Assembly (NCBI GenBank): GCA_964426755.1
Contig: CAYRRR010000003.1
Location: forward strand, 1-50,550
Reading direction: 5' to 3'
From: CAYRRR01 sp964426755
GTDB taxonomy: Bacteria > Patescibacteriota > Saccharimonadia > Saccharimonadales > JAGQNJ01
DNA: 50,550 nucleotides
Positions within the stretch are counted from its first letter, which is position 1. Every line of letters begins with the position of its first letter. A model generated the notes under the pieces. That model was not told the DNA's origin. It saw nothing but the letters and a program-made list of their open reading frames with translations, and made no database searches. Shown in pieces: positions 42,218 to 50,483 of this stretch. The position numbers and the translations under genes are program-made.

Positions 42218-43872
42218 TAAAAAGACTTCCTGATGTGTTGCTTCGAATATTCTAAATCGGCATCGGTCTTTTTGTGAGGGTTAAAAATATTGTCCGGGTC
42301 AAATATTCTTTTTACGTTTTTAAAGACTTGCATCATTTCAGGTGAATACATATGTTCAAGCATTGGACCCCTAATTAAACCATCGTTATGCTCTCCGGAC
42401 AGCGAGCCTTTATATTCAAGTACAAGCGCAGTAACTTCTTTTAAGGCAGGAAAAATTTTTTCTCGTTCGCGTCTAATTTTTAAATTCATTAGGGGAATAA
42501 TATGAAAATTACCATCACCCATATGACCAGCAATAGTATACATAAACTTATACCGTTCTAATATTTGAATTAGTCGGGGTAAGAATTCCGGTAATGATTC
42601 AGGGGGCACTATAAGGTCATCTATAAATGGGGCGGTGTGTTTGCTCCTGACATTTTTTCTAAGCAAATTAAAACTCTCCCGACGCATGGTCCAAAATTTT
42701 TCTTCTTGATGCTTATTCTCTGCGATCTGCGTTCCGATATTTTGTTGGCTCATGATTTTTTGTAATCGACCTAGTTTATCCTCAATCTCTGACTGGTCAT
42801 CACCTTCAAACTGGCACAACAGGATAATTTTAGGAAAGCTAGGCAGGTATCGAAGTAATTGTTTTAAAACTGGTATAAAGCTTAGGCCAAGCAGGATGAA
42901 TCGCTTCCAGCCAAGAGTTTTACGAAAACTAAAAAAGAAACGAAAGGCAAATTTAAGTGTATGGTCATCAAAAGACTCCAAGCTGGTTGGTTTCAGCTTC
43001 AAAATATCATTAATGATTTGTCCTAATGAATTTAAATCTTTTAAAAATACAACGAGCATACCCGACAACGGCTTGGCGGGCACTAATCGAAACGTTATTT
43101 CAGTAATTAAGCCAAGCGTCCCCTGTGAGCCAACAAGTAGTTTGGTCATATCAAACGTCTCACCATCCCAGACATCCCAAACATTATAGCCAGTCGAGTT
43201 TTTACTCACTTTTGGTTTTGAGCTTTCAATAAACTTGGAATTATCGGTTATTAACTTTTTAATCCCTCGGTAAATTTCTCCTTCTAGGCTATCTTCACGT
43301 AGCTTAGATTGTAAGTGTTGCTTCTTTAAGGGCTGGAAGGTATGCTCTTTTCCGTCTCGTAAAACAATTTTTAGCCCGGATACATAGCGATCGGTTTTGC
43401 CATATAGAAGAGATTTTTCACCGCCAGCATTGTTAGCCACCATACCACCCACCATACAAATATCACGTGACGCCGGATAGGTTGGTAACAGCAGGTCATT
43501 TTTTAGCGTAGCTTGCTCAAAATCGCGGTAATAAACACCGGGTTGAACACTTATTGTGTTATCTTCAATCGGGCCAATGGCAGTAAAGTGTCGTTCGAAG
43601 GCTACGATTATTGAATCATTAATCGCTCCACCAGACATATCGGTACCACCGCTACGACCCGTAAGTGACAAGCCCGCATTCGACTTTTTATTTTTTTGAA
43701 CGTATTTTACAAACTGACACACATCATCAGTATTACGAGGAAACACCACCAGTTCTGGTTTTAATTCGAACAAACTTGCGTCATGGCTATAAAGTTTTTT
43801 TACAGCTCTGTCATCATTGATATCACCACTAAAAAAAGTTTCTATTTCTTGGCGAACGCTCGATTTTTTCAT
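42217..43872 (-). CDS. FAD-linked oxidase, D-lactate dehydrogenase-like
   Basis: 551 residues. FAD_binding_4 domain (about 35-220, SLTGRSGGTDMSGGAI, NNAGGEKSLLYGKT) and FAD-oxidase C domain (about 260-530, GHMGDGNFHIIPL, SLSGEHNDGLIRG). Matches GlcD/Dld-type 2-hydroxyacid dehydrogenases. No C-terminal iron-sulfur domain. Start ATG 43872 is chosen, with a TTG 6 nt upstream also possible. Lies 11 nt after the DoxX-like gene and overlaps NDH-2. Likely substrate D-lactate or glycolate (inference). Confidence 0.85.
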   Translation of the reverse strand: MKKSSVRQEIETFFSGDINDDRAVKKLYSHDASLFELKPELVVFPRNTDDVCQFVKYVQKNKKSNAGLSLTGRSGGTDMSGGAINDSIIVAFERHFTAIGPIEDNTISVQPGVYYRDFEQATLKNDLLLPTYPASRDICMVGGMVANNAGGEKSLLYGKTDRYVSGLKIVLRDGKEHTFQPLKKQHLQSKLREDSLEGEIYRGIKKLITDNSKFIESSKPKVSKNSTGYNVWDVWDGETFDMTKLLVGSQGTLGLITEITFRLVPAKPLSGMLVVFLKDLNSLGQIINDILKLKPTSLESFDDHTLKFAFRFFFSFRKTLGWKRFILLGLSFIPVLKQLLRYLPSFPKIILLCQFEGDDQSEIEDKLGRLQKIMSQQNIGTQIAENKHQEEKFWTMRRESFNLLRKNVRSKHTAPFIDDLIVPPESLPEFLPRLIQILERYKFMYTIAGHMGDGNFHIIPLMNLKIRREREKIFPALKEVTALVLEYKGSLSGEHNDGLIRGPMLEHMYSPEMMQVFKNVKRIFDPDNIFNPHKKTDADLEYSKQHIRKSF

Positions 43873-43883
43873 AGGCAACCCGC

Positions 43884-44411
43884 CTACTCCATAACCGGAA
43901 ATCTTCTTACAATCGGAAGCTTAACCCACCAATCACGCAGTCCGAGTCTTTGCTGGTTATTAGATGCTAATAAGGCTAGTAGTACAAGCGAATAAATTAT
44001 ATGCTCATCAATGATCGGATTGTTCTCTGGCAGCAGTAGCGCAGACCACATCATTAACATTAACAGCGTACCCGATACAGTAGCCAGCTTCATGGCAATA
44101 CCCGCAATTAACGCCACGCCAATTAACAATAACCCCATCATAAAGAGGATGTCTATTAATGTATTGCCAGCCAGGCTTTGATAAAACTCAGCAAACGGAC
44201 CTTTGGTGCCAAATGTTAAGAAACCAGCCGTCGGCGACCCGCCGTTTATCCAAGCTTTTTCACACATAACAGCTATCGTGTCTGTTTTGGCATCGCGGCA
44301 TGTTGCAAAACCTAAGCCAAACAGCTTATCAATAAATGCCCACAAAAACGTAAACCCAAGCGCAATCCTTGCTAGGGCTAATATAAAGAGACTTTTTTCA
44401 TTTTTAATCAT
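43884..44411 (-). CDS. DoxX/DoxD-like membrane protein
   Basis: 175 residues, four TMs of the DoxX fold (RIALGFTFLWAFIDKLFGLGF; GLLLIGVALIAGIAMKLATVSG). Family members link to quinones or respiratory and redox sensing; activity unproven. Start ATG 44409-44411 because TATAGT (44418-44423) ends 6 nt upstream, so leaderless. First gene of a three-gene redox operon. Confidence 0.82.
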   Translation of the reverse strand: MIKNEKSLFILALARIALGFTFLWAFIDKLFGLGFATCRDAKTDTIAVMCEKAWINGGSPTAGFLTFGTKGPFAEFYQSLAGNTLIDILFMMGLLLIGVALIAGIAMKLATVSGTLLMLMMWSALLLPENNPIIDEHIIYSLVLLALLASNNQQRLGLRDWWVKLPIVRRFPVME

Positions 44412-44515
44412 AAGTTCACTATAACATAAGCACAGAATAGTGAGCCACAAGAGAAAATGCTATTGCTTTTTTCAATAAAATATGCTACAATAATAATGAT
44501 AGGGTGGAAACAGAG

Positions 44516-44808
44516 GTGAGCACGCTAGAATTAGTTCAACCGCCGCATCCACGCTTTTAAGCGCAACTATTTTCAGAAATTCCCCCTGAGGTAGTTGATG
44601 AGCTAGGCCGAGAAGCTTTAAGTACAGATGTAGTTACTGACAATACAGAGATTTATGAAGAACGTGCAGCTTCTGTAACCACACCGGTAGATTCAGAAGA
44701 AAAATATCGGGTCTTAAAGCTAAGATGGCCGAACGCGCACGTGATGCGGGCAATGATAAGTTACCGCCAAATATTACGTTTGGTATGTATGAAGACAAGG
44801 CTCATTAA
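44516..44808 (+). pseudogene. Decayed small gene with in-frame stop and frameshift
   Basis: Starts GTG 44516 with a promoter (TACAAT) and an AGGGTGG SD. After 14 codons there is a TAA, then the same frame reads on for about 50 protein-like codons (EIPPEVVDELGREAL...). Near 44712 the frame shifts to one reading KMAERARDAGNDK and ending TFGMYEDKAH at 44806-44808. So one stop and one frameshift break what looks like a roughly 95-aa acidic protein. Either decay or sequencing error; homologues would decide. Its end overlaps the tdk stop. Confidence 0.6.
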
Positions 44809-45347
44809 ACGGTGATAAAACAATCACGGCACCTTGCTTCATACGAATAGGTTCCGTCATCGGGAACCACGGCCGGCAAACCTTGCGTAACAGCTTCGCC
44901 TTTATGTAAAACCTGAGTATAGGTTGCGGCATATTCGTGACACGTTTCACATACAGATACCTTTGTAATTAGATAATCGGGCTTTAATTCGAGTATTTTT
45001 TTAATTACCGCCATCATACGGCCTTTATAATCAATATCGAGACCACTAATGACAATAATTTTTCCATTTTGAAGCCATTTCTTTATAAGCTGAACATCTT
45101 GCGCACTAAACATGTGCACCTCATCAATCCCTATAACATCAAATTTCTCTGATACTTGTTTGAGAGAATTTACTTTTCTTGCTTTGATATTAAGGCCAAG
45201 CCGTGAGCTGACGCCGCTGTCACGTACGTTTCGTGCCGGCTGAATATACAACACCTGTTTTTTGGCAAACTCATACGGTGCAACTCTAGCTATGAGCTCG
45301 AGAGATTTACCGCTTTTCATGGGTCCAACAATTAAACTTAGCGACAT
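44805..45347 (-). CDS. tdk: Thymidine kinase (type II)
   Basis: Salvage kinase making dTMP from thymidine. 180 residues. P-loop GPMKSGKS (8-15), IDEVHMF (74-80), and two zinc Cys pairs (C133/C136 and C173/C176). The start at ATG 45345-45347 has TATTAT ending 8 nt upstream; the longer frame upstream begins inside the neighbouring gene's region and is not used. Diverges from the HD-like gene. Confidence 0.93.
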   Translation of the reverse strand: MSLSLIVGPMKSGKSLELIARVAPYEFAKKQVLYIQPARNVRDSGVSSRLGLNIKARKVNSLKQVSEKFDVIGIDEVHMFSAQDVQLIKKWLQNGKIIVISGLDIDYKGRMMAVIKKILELKPDYLITKVSVCETCHEYAATYTQVLHKGEAVTQGLPAVVPDDGTYSYEARCRDCFITV

Positions 45348-45407
45348 TAGTTTATATAATACCAATATATTGCGATACAATAATGCATAAATTAAAGTGA
45401 GGATCAG

Positions 45408-46244
45408 ATGAGTACAAGCATCGAGGCATTGGGTAGCGGAGAACAAGGAACAGTAGCAGCAGTAACTTCACCAAATTTAATACACCCTGAAGCAGCTCAT
45501 TTAACATATGGTGAGCTTTTTGGCCGTTACGCCATGAGTGATTTTGGCGTTCATCATGCTACCCAAACAGTAAGATATGCACGATATTATGGTTATGACC
45601 GTGAGCAAATGCTTGCGGACCTGGGTGACGATATTCATCCGTTGCGACACATGACATATACAGAAGAAAATATTTTTCGTCTTTTGGCATTGCACCAGCA
45701 AACAACCTCGGGTGCAGAACCATTTTCTAGCATACAAATCGTTGCTGGTAGATTAGGGGCTTTGTTGCATGACACCGGTGAATGCGAGTTACCAGAACTT
45801 GCCAAAGCTTGCGACGTAGAAGCAGTTGGCGATGTTTCGTATCACGATAAAACAGATGATCATGATAAGGCAGAAACTATTATCAGGGAGTATATTTTTA
45901 GTATGCTATTCGATGATGTGCCTGACGAAATAATGGAACTTGTGGAGGATACTATTGCCAATAAAAAAGGAACATTGTTGCGCGAAGGCTTTAATTTATC
46001 TGAGCATATTGGTTATTTAATGACTGGGGTGCAAGCAGGCAGGGTGGCGTTAAGTATTCTTGAAACAGGTGATGAAACACACGAAGACCGATACAAACAA
46101 TTACGAAAACTTGCATTAAAAGTAGCGCCAGTTCATTTTGATCATGTTGGTGAGCACGGCAAGGCCTTTCCGTTTGCCGATGTAACGCGCGAGAATCTCG
46201 CTCCAGAAGTTGAGAAGATTCAAAGTGTACTTTCAGACCAATAA
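45408..46244 (+). CDS. HD-superfamily-like protein
   Basis: 278 residues, all-helical. GALLHDTGE (H121-D122) and the upstream GVHHATQTVRYA (His49/50) fit the HD phosphohydrolase pattern H...HD...D; the last Asp is less certain. Substrate unknown. GAGG lies 5 nt before the ATG. Converges with the gene at 46255. Confidence 0.6.
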   Translation: MSTSIEALGSGEQGTVAAVTSPNLIHPEAAHLTYGELFGRYAMSDFGVHHATQTVRYARYYGYDREQMLADLGDDIHPLRHMTYTEENIFRLLALHQQTTSGAEPFSSIQIVAGRLGALLHDTGECELPELAKACDVEAVGDVSYHDKTDDHDKAETIIREYIFSMLFDDVPDEIMELVEDTIANKKGTLLREGFNLSEHIGYLMTGVQAGRVALSILETGDETHEDRYKQLRKLALKVAPVHFDHVGEHGKAFPFADVTRENLAPEVEKIQSVLSDQ

Positions 46245-46254
46245 AACATATTGT

Positions 46255-46839
46255 TTATCTAATAATTTGGGTGTGGAATTCTGGTCCTGGTGTCATTGCA
46301 CGACGTACATCTTCCATGTCTTTTTGAAATCGTGCCTTAGCTTCAGACTGTTCGGCAAACTCTCTGCTCGTTTTTTCAATCTCCTCTGGCAAGAGAATGG
46401 CCAGTTGATGGTGAACTTCAGGGTAAATGTGAGGAGACCGCACCCACTCAATTACAGCTGCAGCCTCTGCTTCATTTAATGTTCTTGCGGTACTAATACC
46501 AATAAGCGGTGATGAACCACTAAACTCAATACGCCTTAATAAGGTATCGGGCTTTTCAATTGAAGACAAAATTGCCATACGCCCGGAATGTCTTGAAATT
46601 CTATGTTCGTACTTATCGGCGACACCCCACATTTCTTCAGGACGCAATCCAAAAACAGAACTTCGACTTTGTCTTGGTAGTATATGCGCAAACACTAATC
46701 CAGCCGCGCGTATACCTGTATTATTTGGACGTATCCGACGAAGCGACGAATTGGCGTCTGCTTCTGCTTTTTTGTGCTTCTCAAGAACAGTTTCAACAAT
46801 TTCTCTAAATTCTGCTGCGTGCTGCGCACCATTTGCCAT
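46255..46839 (-). CDS. Hypothetical protein, 194 aa
   Basis: 194 residues, soluble, with long charged helices at both ends. No family recognised. Promoter TTGCAT, 17-bp spacer, TATAAA (46846-46851) ends 6 nt before ATG 46837-46839, so leaderless. Confidence 0.6.
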   Translation of the reverse strand: MANGAQHAAEFREIVETVLEKHKKAEADANSSLRRIRPNNTGIRAAGLVFAHILPRQSRSSVFGLRPEEMWGVADKYEHRISRHSGRMAILSSIEKPDTLLRRIEFSGSSPLIGISTARTLNEAEAAAVIEWVRSPHIYPEVHHQLAILLPEEIEKTSREFAEQSEAKARFQKDMEDVRRAMTPGPEFHTQIIR

Positions 46840-47016
46840 GACTTTTTTATACACCCAATGCTACCGGAATGCAAAATTACTTATTACTCTATGATTACTT
46901 CAAGACCGTTACGATGTAAACAAATTTACAGATATTTTCATTAAAATAACGCAAAGTATGTTACGGAGGAGGGGTAGCGCACGATTTATAAAAATTAAAT
47001 GAGGGAGGATAAACAC

Positions 47017-47244
47017 ATGAGAATGAATCCATTAGATTGGGTAGCATATGCATTGGTAGTTATTGGCGGATTAAACTGGGGGCTGGTTGGCTTATTTCAG
47101 TTTGATCTAGTGGCCGAGCTTTTTGGCGGTCAAGACAGCGCGCTGGCACGGCTGATCTATACCCTTGTCGGCCTTGCGGCTTTATATCTATTAACGTTTG
47201 TACCTCGATTTACTGAAGCAAAAAATGTACACGCAGTTGAATAG
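47017..47244 (+). CDS. DUF378 family membrane protein
   Basis: 75 residues and two TMs. The pattern NPLDWVAYALVVIGGLNWGLVGLF...DLVAELFGG is characteristic of DUF378, of unknown function. Start ATG 47017 has GGAGG with an 8-nt spacer; a start at 46999 lies before the SD and is not used. Confidence 0.87.
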   Translation: MRMNPLDWVAYALVVIGGLNWGLVGLFQFDLVAELFGGQDSALARLIYTLVGLAALYLLTFVPRFTEAKNVHAVE

Positions 47245-47625
47245 CATACATTACGAAACAAGTGTTTAGGGCTTATTGATTTTCTAAGAGGGTACATTGG
47301 CGCTAATAGGTGAGTAATAAAACTGCCTGCATCTACGCTATCATGGGATGAGCAGCATTTTCTGGTACCCAATATTAACCATCTGGCCTTATCTTNNNNN
47401 NNNNNNNNNNNNNNNNNNNNNNNNNNNNNNNNNNNNNNNNNNNNNNNNNNNNNNNNNNNNNNNNNNNNNNNNNNNNNNNNNNNNNNNNNNNNNNNATCAA
47501 CCACACCAGCAATAAACACCTCATAAACACCTCATTATGCTCGTTGATACTTTGACCTATAATTAATGGTAGGGAAGAATGCTCATTAACGAACTATGGT
47601 AGCAATGAGAGACAAGCGTAAGCGT
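47245..47625. other. Intergenic region with an assembly gap
   Basis: Contains a run of 100 N (47396-47495) and, right after it, two tandem copies of an 11-bp unit ATAAACACCTC (47512-47533). No gene is supported on either side of the gap. A TATAAT near 47559 may serve the DUF488 gene. Confidence 0.6.
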
Positions 47626-48147
47626 ATGACTATATATACCATTGGCCACTCAACAAGAAGCATAGAAGACTTTATTGACTTGTTGCGCTCGCAAAAAGTC
47701 AAACAACTTGTAGACATTCGGTCGATACCTAAGTCTCGGCATAACCCACAGTTTGCAAGCGAAGATTTATGCCAAAGTCTGGCTCAGGCCGATATAAGGT
47801 ACGAATATATCAAAGAACTTGGTGGGCTTAGACCTGCGGCTAAGCACTCAATAAATGAAGGATGGCGCAATGCGTCTTTTCGAAACTATGCCGACTATAT
47901 GCAATCAAATGAATTTAGTGTTGGGTTAGATAAATTAATTACACTCTCAAAAACGTTAACTACGACAATTATGTGCGCCGAGGCTGTCCCGTGGCGTTGC
48001 CACCGTTCTCTGGTTGGAGATGCCCTAGTGGTAAGAAGCATAACAGTGCTTGATATTATAAGCCCGACTAGTATTAAAGAGCATGCCTTAACGTCTTTTG
48101 CTGAAGTTGAAGGCACTACGCTAACGTACCCTTCGTTTGAAGAATAA
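47626..48147 (+). CDS. DUF488 family protein
   Basis: 173 residues. MTIYTIGHSTRS start, VDIRSIPKSRHNPQF, YEYIKELGGLR, and the CAEAVPWRCHRSLVGD motif identify DUF488, a family of unknown function. Start at 47626 fits where relatives begin; ATGs at 47596 and 47605 would add a short basic extension. Confidence 0.87.
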   Translation: MTIYTIGHSTRSIEDFIDLLRSQKVKQLVDIRSIPKSRHNPQFASEDLCQSLAQADIRYEYIKELGGLRPAAKHSINEGWRNASFRNYADYMQSNEFSVGLDKLITLSKTLTTTIMCAEAVPWRCHRSLVGDALVVRSITVLDIISPTSIKEHALTSFAEVEGTTLTYPSFEE

Positions 48148-48265
48148 AACAAGTCTGTCTATTCAAACCCTAATCTGCGCTCGACCTCAAGTTAAAGCAC
48201 AAAAAAGTTGAAACCCTTGATGACTTATGACTTAGAGCTAAACTGAATCTGCCCAAGCCTTAGGC

Positions 48266-48691
48266 TTATTCAATATCGCGCACTGAGTCCAGCCAACGCT
48301 CCAAATCAATCATTTCAAGCGAAACATCCTCTGGGTTAAGCTGACTGCCCGATGTCATAGCATTTCTTACTTCGGATGCACGAGACATTCTGGCTGCTCT
48401 TAGCACCATGGGCTGACTCACGGCTTCAAAGGCTGAAACTAGATTTTCGTAAGCACTCAATAATGCCCGCTCTTGGGTTGCATCTGATATCTGCATAGTG
48501 AAGATGACCTCTCCTTCTTCCAAAGAAAACATAGGCACAGTTTCTGGGGCCATAGAGGTAATAAGCCCCGCGTATTGAGAAGCACTTTCTCTAGATGAAT
48601 CTGCCCCAGGGGATATAATAGTAAAGGATAAAAACCAGTCATCGACATGAATCTTGTCTATTTCTGGACGGTTACCGGATGTTTCGCTCAT
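48266..48691 (-). CDS. Hypothetical protein, 141 aa
   Basis: 141 residues, soluble, with SLEEGEVIFTMQISDATQERALLSAYENLVSAF and a C-terminal LEMIDLERWLDSV helix. No family recognised. Start ATG 48689-48691: a weak TATATC box ends 6 nt upstream and there is no SD. Confidence 0.55.
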   Translation of the reverse strand: MSETSGNRPEIDKIHVDDWFLSFTIISPGADSSRESASQYAGLITSMAPETVPMFSLEEGEVIFTMQISDATQERALLSAYENLVSAFEAVSQPMVLRAARMSRASEVRNAMTSGSQLNPEDVSLEMIDLERWLDSVRDIE

Positions 48692-49150
48692 AGCAATATG
48701 ATATACGATAGCAACCATAGTTAGAGCCTTGCTTGACGCAGCCTGGCGGAGTGGAAACATCTGCGATAGCTTCTTATGAGCAAACCCTTGATGATCGAAT
48801 CTGTTGCAGATATATCCACAAACAAATCAAAACCGCCCTCGTTAGGGTGGCCTGGATCTGCCTGTGGTACAACTGTCAGGGACGGATTGGAAGCAAATTA
48901 AAGCTGAACTGATTGAAATCTTGCAACTGGCTTAAGAGGATCGTGAGAGCAAACTTCTTACAGTCTAAGCGGCAGTAACTAAACCANNNNNNNNNNNNNN
49001 NNNNNNNNNNNNNNNNNNNNNNNNNNNNNNNNNNNNNNNNNNNNNNNNNNNNNNNNNNNNNNNNNNNNNNNNNNNNNNNNNNNNNNTTAAGAGGATCGTG
49101 AGAGCAAACTTCTTACAGTCTAAGCGGCAGTAACTAAACCAATATACAAG
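48692..49150. other. Intergenic region with repeat, gap and duplicated contig ends
   Basis: Holds the first copy of a 71-nt repeat (48801-48871), then a run of 100 N (48987-49086) with identical 55-nt sequences directly on both sides (48932-48986 and 49087-49141). No gene supported. Confidence 0.7.
48801..48871 (-). repeat. 71-nt hairpin-containing repeat, copy 1
   Basis: Read on the minus strand: TGTACCAC, a GC-rich hairpin CCACCCT-AACG-AGGGCGG, TTTTGATTTG, then a TGTGGATATATCTGC end. 48 of 71 positions match copy 2 at 49922-49992 without any gap (counted by hand), with most differences inside the hairpin. May act as a terminator for minus-strand genes. Confidence 0.6.
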
Positions 49151-49843
49151 TTACTCACTAACAGAAGGTGCTTTGTGAGAAAAAATCAGGTTCACTCTTT
49201 CTGCTATCACTTGTTTAGCGTCTAACAAGTAATCTAGGAAATCAGTGTAGCCTCTTTGTTCTGCCATAGAAGCAATATCGCCTACTTCGCCTACCACTAT
49301 TTCGTTAAAGTCACGGGGTATATCACGAACAAAATCCCTAACTTCCCATAAGCGTCTTGTTTCTTCGCGCCAACTGCTACGAGATAGGCTACTAACTCCT
49401 CTAAATGTTTCTTCAGCGACTGGGTCAAGCAAGCCTAAGGTGTTTGCTACGATAAACTGTGCGGCATTACCCTTTCTAGCGGCTTGTAATTCGCTTTCAG
49501 GTAATGCAAAAGCTTGTCGTAAGCCTGAATCATCAACCAGTGTTTCGGTAGCATCACCATAGCCCGAACGGTATGAATACTTAGGGAGTAGGTCAAGTGC
49601 AGCCCTATTAACAGGATTTGTGCCGTGTCCTTCAAGGGCAAAAAAGGCTGGAATTGAAATATTAGTACGGCCTTTGACAAGATTAGGTGCCACTTCTTGA
49701 TTACGCCCTAATGCCCCTAAATGCTCATAGAAAGCCAAGAACTCTGCTTCTTTTTGATACCTTTCTCTAGCTTCCACACTATTTTCTACTGATAATAAAC
49801 TTTCGTATCTACTTCCTGCACCCTCTCTGGTACTTGCACTCAT
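49151..49843 (-). CDS. Hypothetical protein, 230 aa
   Basis: 230 residues, soluble, charged, largely helical. No family recognised. SD AAAGGAG lies 6 nt before the ATG. Followed by the gap region and the first repeat copy. Confidence 0.6.
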   Translation of the reverse strand: MSASTREGAGSRYESLLSVENSVEARERYQKEAEFLAFYEHLGALGRNQEVAPNLVKGRTNISIPAFFALEGHGTNPVNRAALDLLPKYSYRSGYGDATETLVDDSGLRQAFALPESELQAARKGNAAQFIVANTLGLLDPVAEETFRGVSSLSRSSWREETRRLWEVRDFVRDIPRDFNEIVVGEVGDIASMAEQRGYTDFLDYLLDAKQVIAERVNLIFSHKAPSVSE

Positions 49844-49921
49844 ACCGATCTCCTTTCTCTATACGTTCATTTTATACCGTGCAAGTAGCTTTTCAAACCA
49901 TAAACAATTACTTTAATCAAT

Positions 49922-49992
49922 CCCTGGCAGGCATACCTACAAGCAAATTAAAAGCCCTCTTCATAAGAGGACTTGAATATGCCCGTGGTACA
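49922..49992 (-). repeat. 71-nt hairpin-containing repeat, copy 2
   Basis: Read on the minus strand: TGTACCAC, hairpin CCTCTT-ATG-AAGAGG, TTTTAATTTG, then TGTAGGTATGCCTGCC. It lies directly downstream of the gene at 50016. Hairpin sequence differs from copy 1 while pairing is kept. Confidence 0.6.
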
Positions 49993-50015
49993 GCACAGTG
50001 GATATAGTTAGGATC

Positions 50016-50483
50016 TTATTCATCCCTGAAATATAAGCTGCATCCGTCATCTGAAGCTGCCTTGATAAATATATTGTGTGGTGATGAATCTGATGATAAG
50101 GGCTCAATTCTGGTACTGATGCACGCACGCAGATTTTTATTCACAAAACTGTGACTCTTTGAACTCTCAAGTTCACTTTCATTAACCTGCAGCCAGCCTG
50201 TGCTACGCAGCTTTCGAACAACCGACTCCACATTATCCGCGTTGTCGTAATACAACAGAATGTACTTAGTAGAATGGCTTACACCTTTCCAGTCGCTATT
50301 TTTACCAAGGTCTTGCTCGATGCGTTTATTTGGTGTAGGCAACAAAAGCTGCTGTTCGATCTGACGTAAACTGAGCATTTCTTGACTCGGTTGCTCCCAG
50401 GGCTTTCTAGCTAATAGAACAACCATAAGGGTTGTGATAAGAAGCAGTCCAAGAATGGCTTTTTTGTTTTTACGTCGTTTCAT
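50016..50483 (-). CDS. Single-TM membrane-anchored protein, unknown
   Basis: 155 residues. Basic N-terminus, one TM (about 8-25), then an outside domain with two Cys near the C-terminus (ACISTR, DGCSLYF) that could pair. No family recognised. A weak TACGAT box ends 6 nt before the ATG. The 71-nt repeat follows the stop. Confidence 0.6.
   Translation of the reverse strand: MKRRKNKKAILGLLLITTLMVVLLARKPWEQPSQEMLSLRQIEQQLLLPTPNKRIEQDLGKNSDWKGVSHSTKYILLYYDNADNVESVVRKLRSTGWLQVNESELESSKSHSFVNKNLRACISTRIEPLSSDSSPHNIFIKAASDDGCSLYFRDE

Noticed and set aside
45348..45446. Longer N-terminus for thymidine kinase
   Set aside because: The extra 33 residues run across both divergent promoters and the start of the HD-like gene; tdk proteins begin just before the P-loop.
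47157..47519. Minus-strand frame running through the N run
   Set aside because: It only stays open because of the unknown bases and overlaps the DUF378 gene.
48801..49992. Reading the two 71-nt repeat copies as protein fragments
   Set aside because: Both can be translated in one frame, but the differences do not favour silent positions and follow stem pairing instead.
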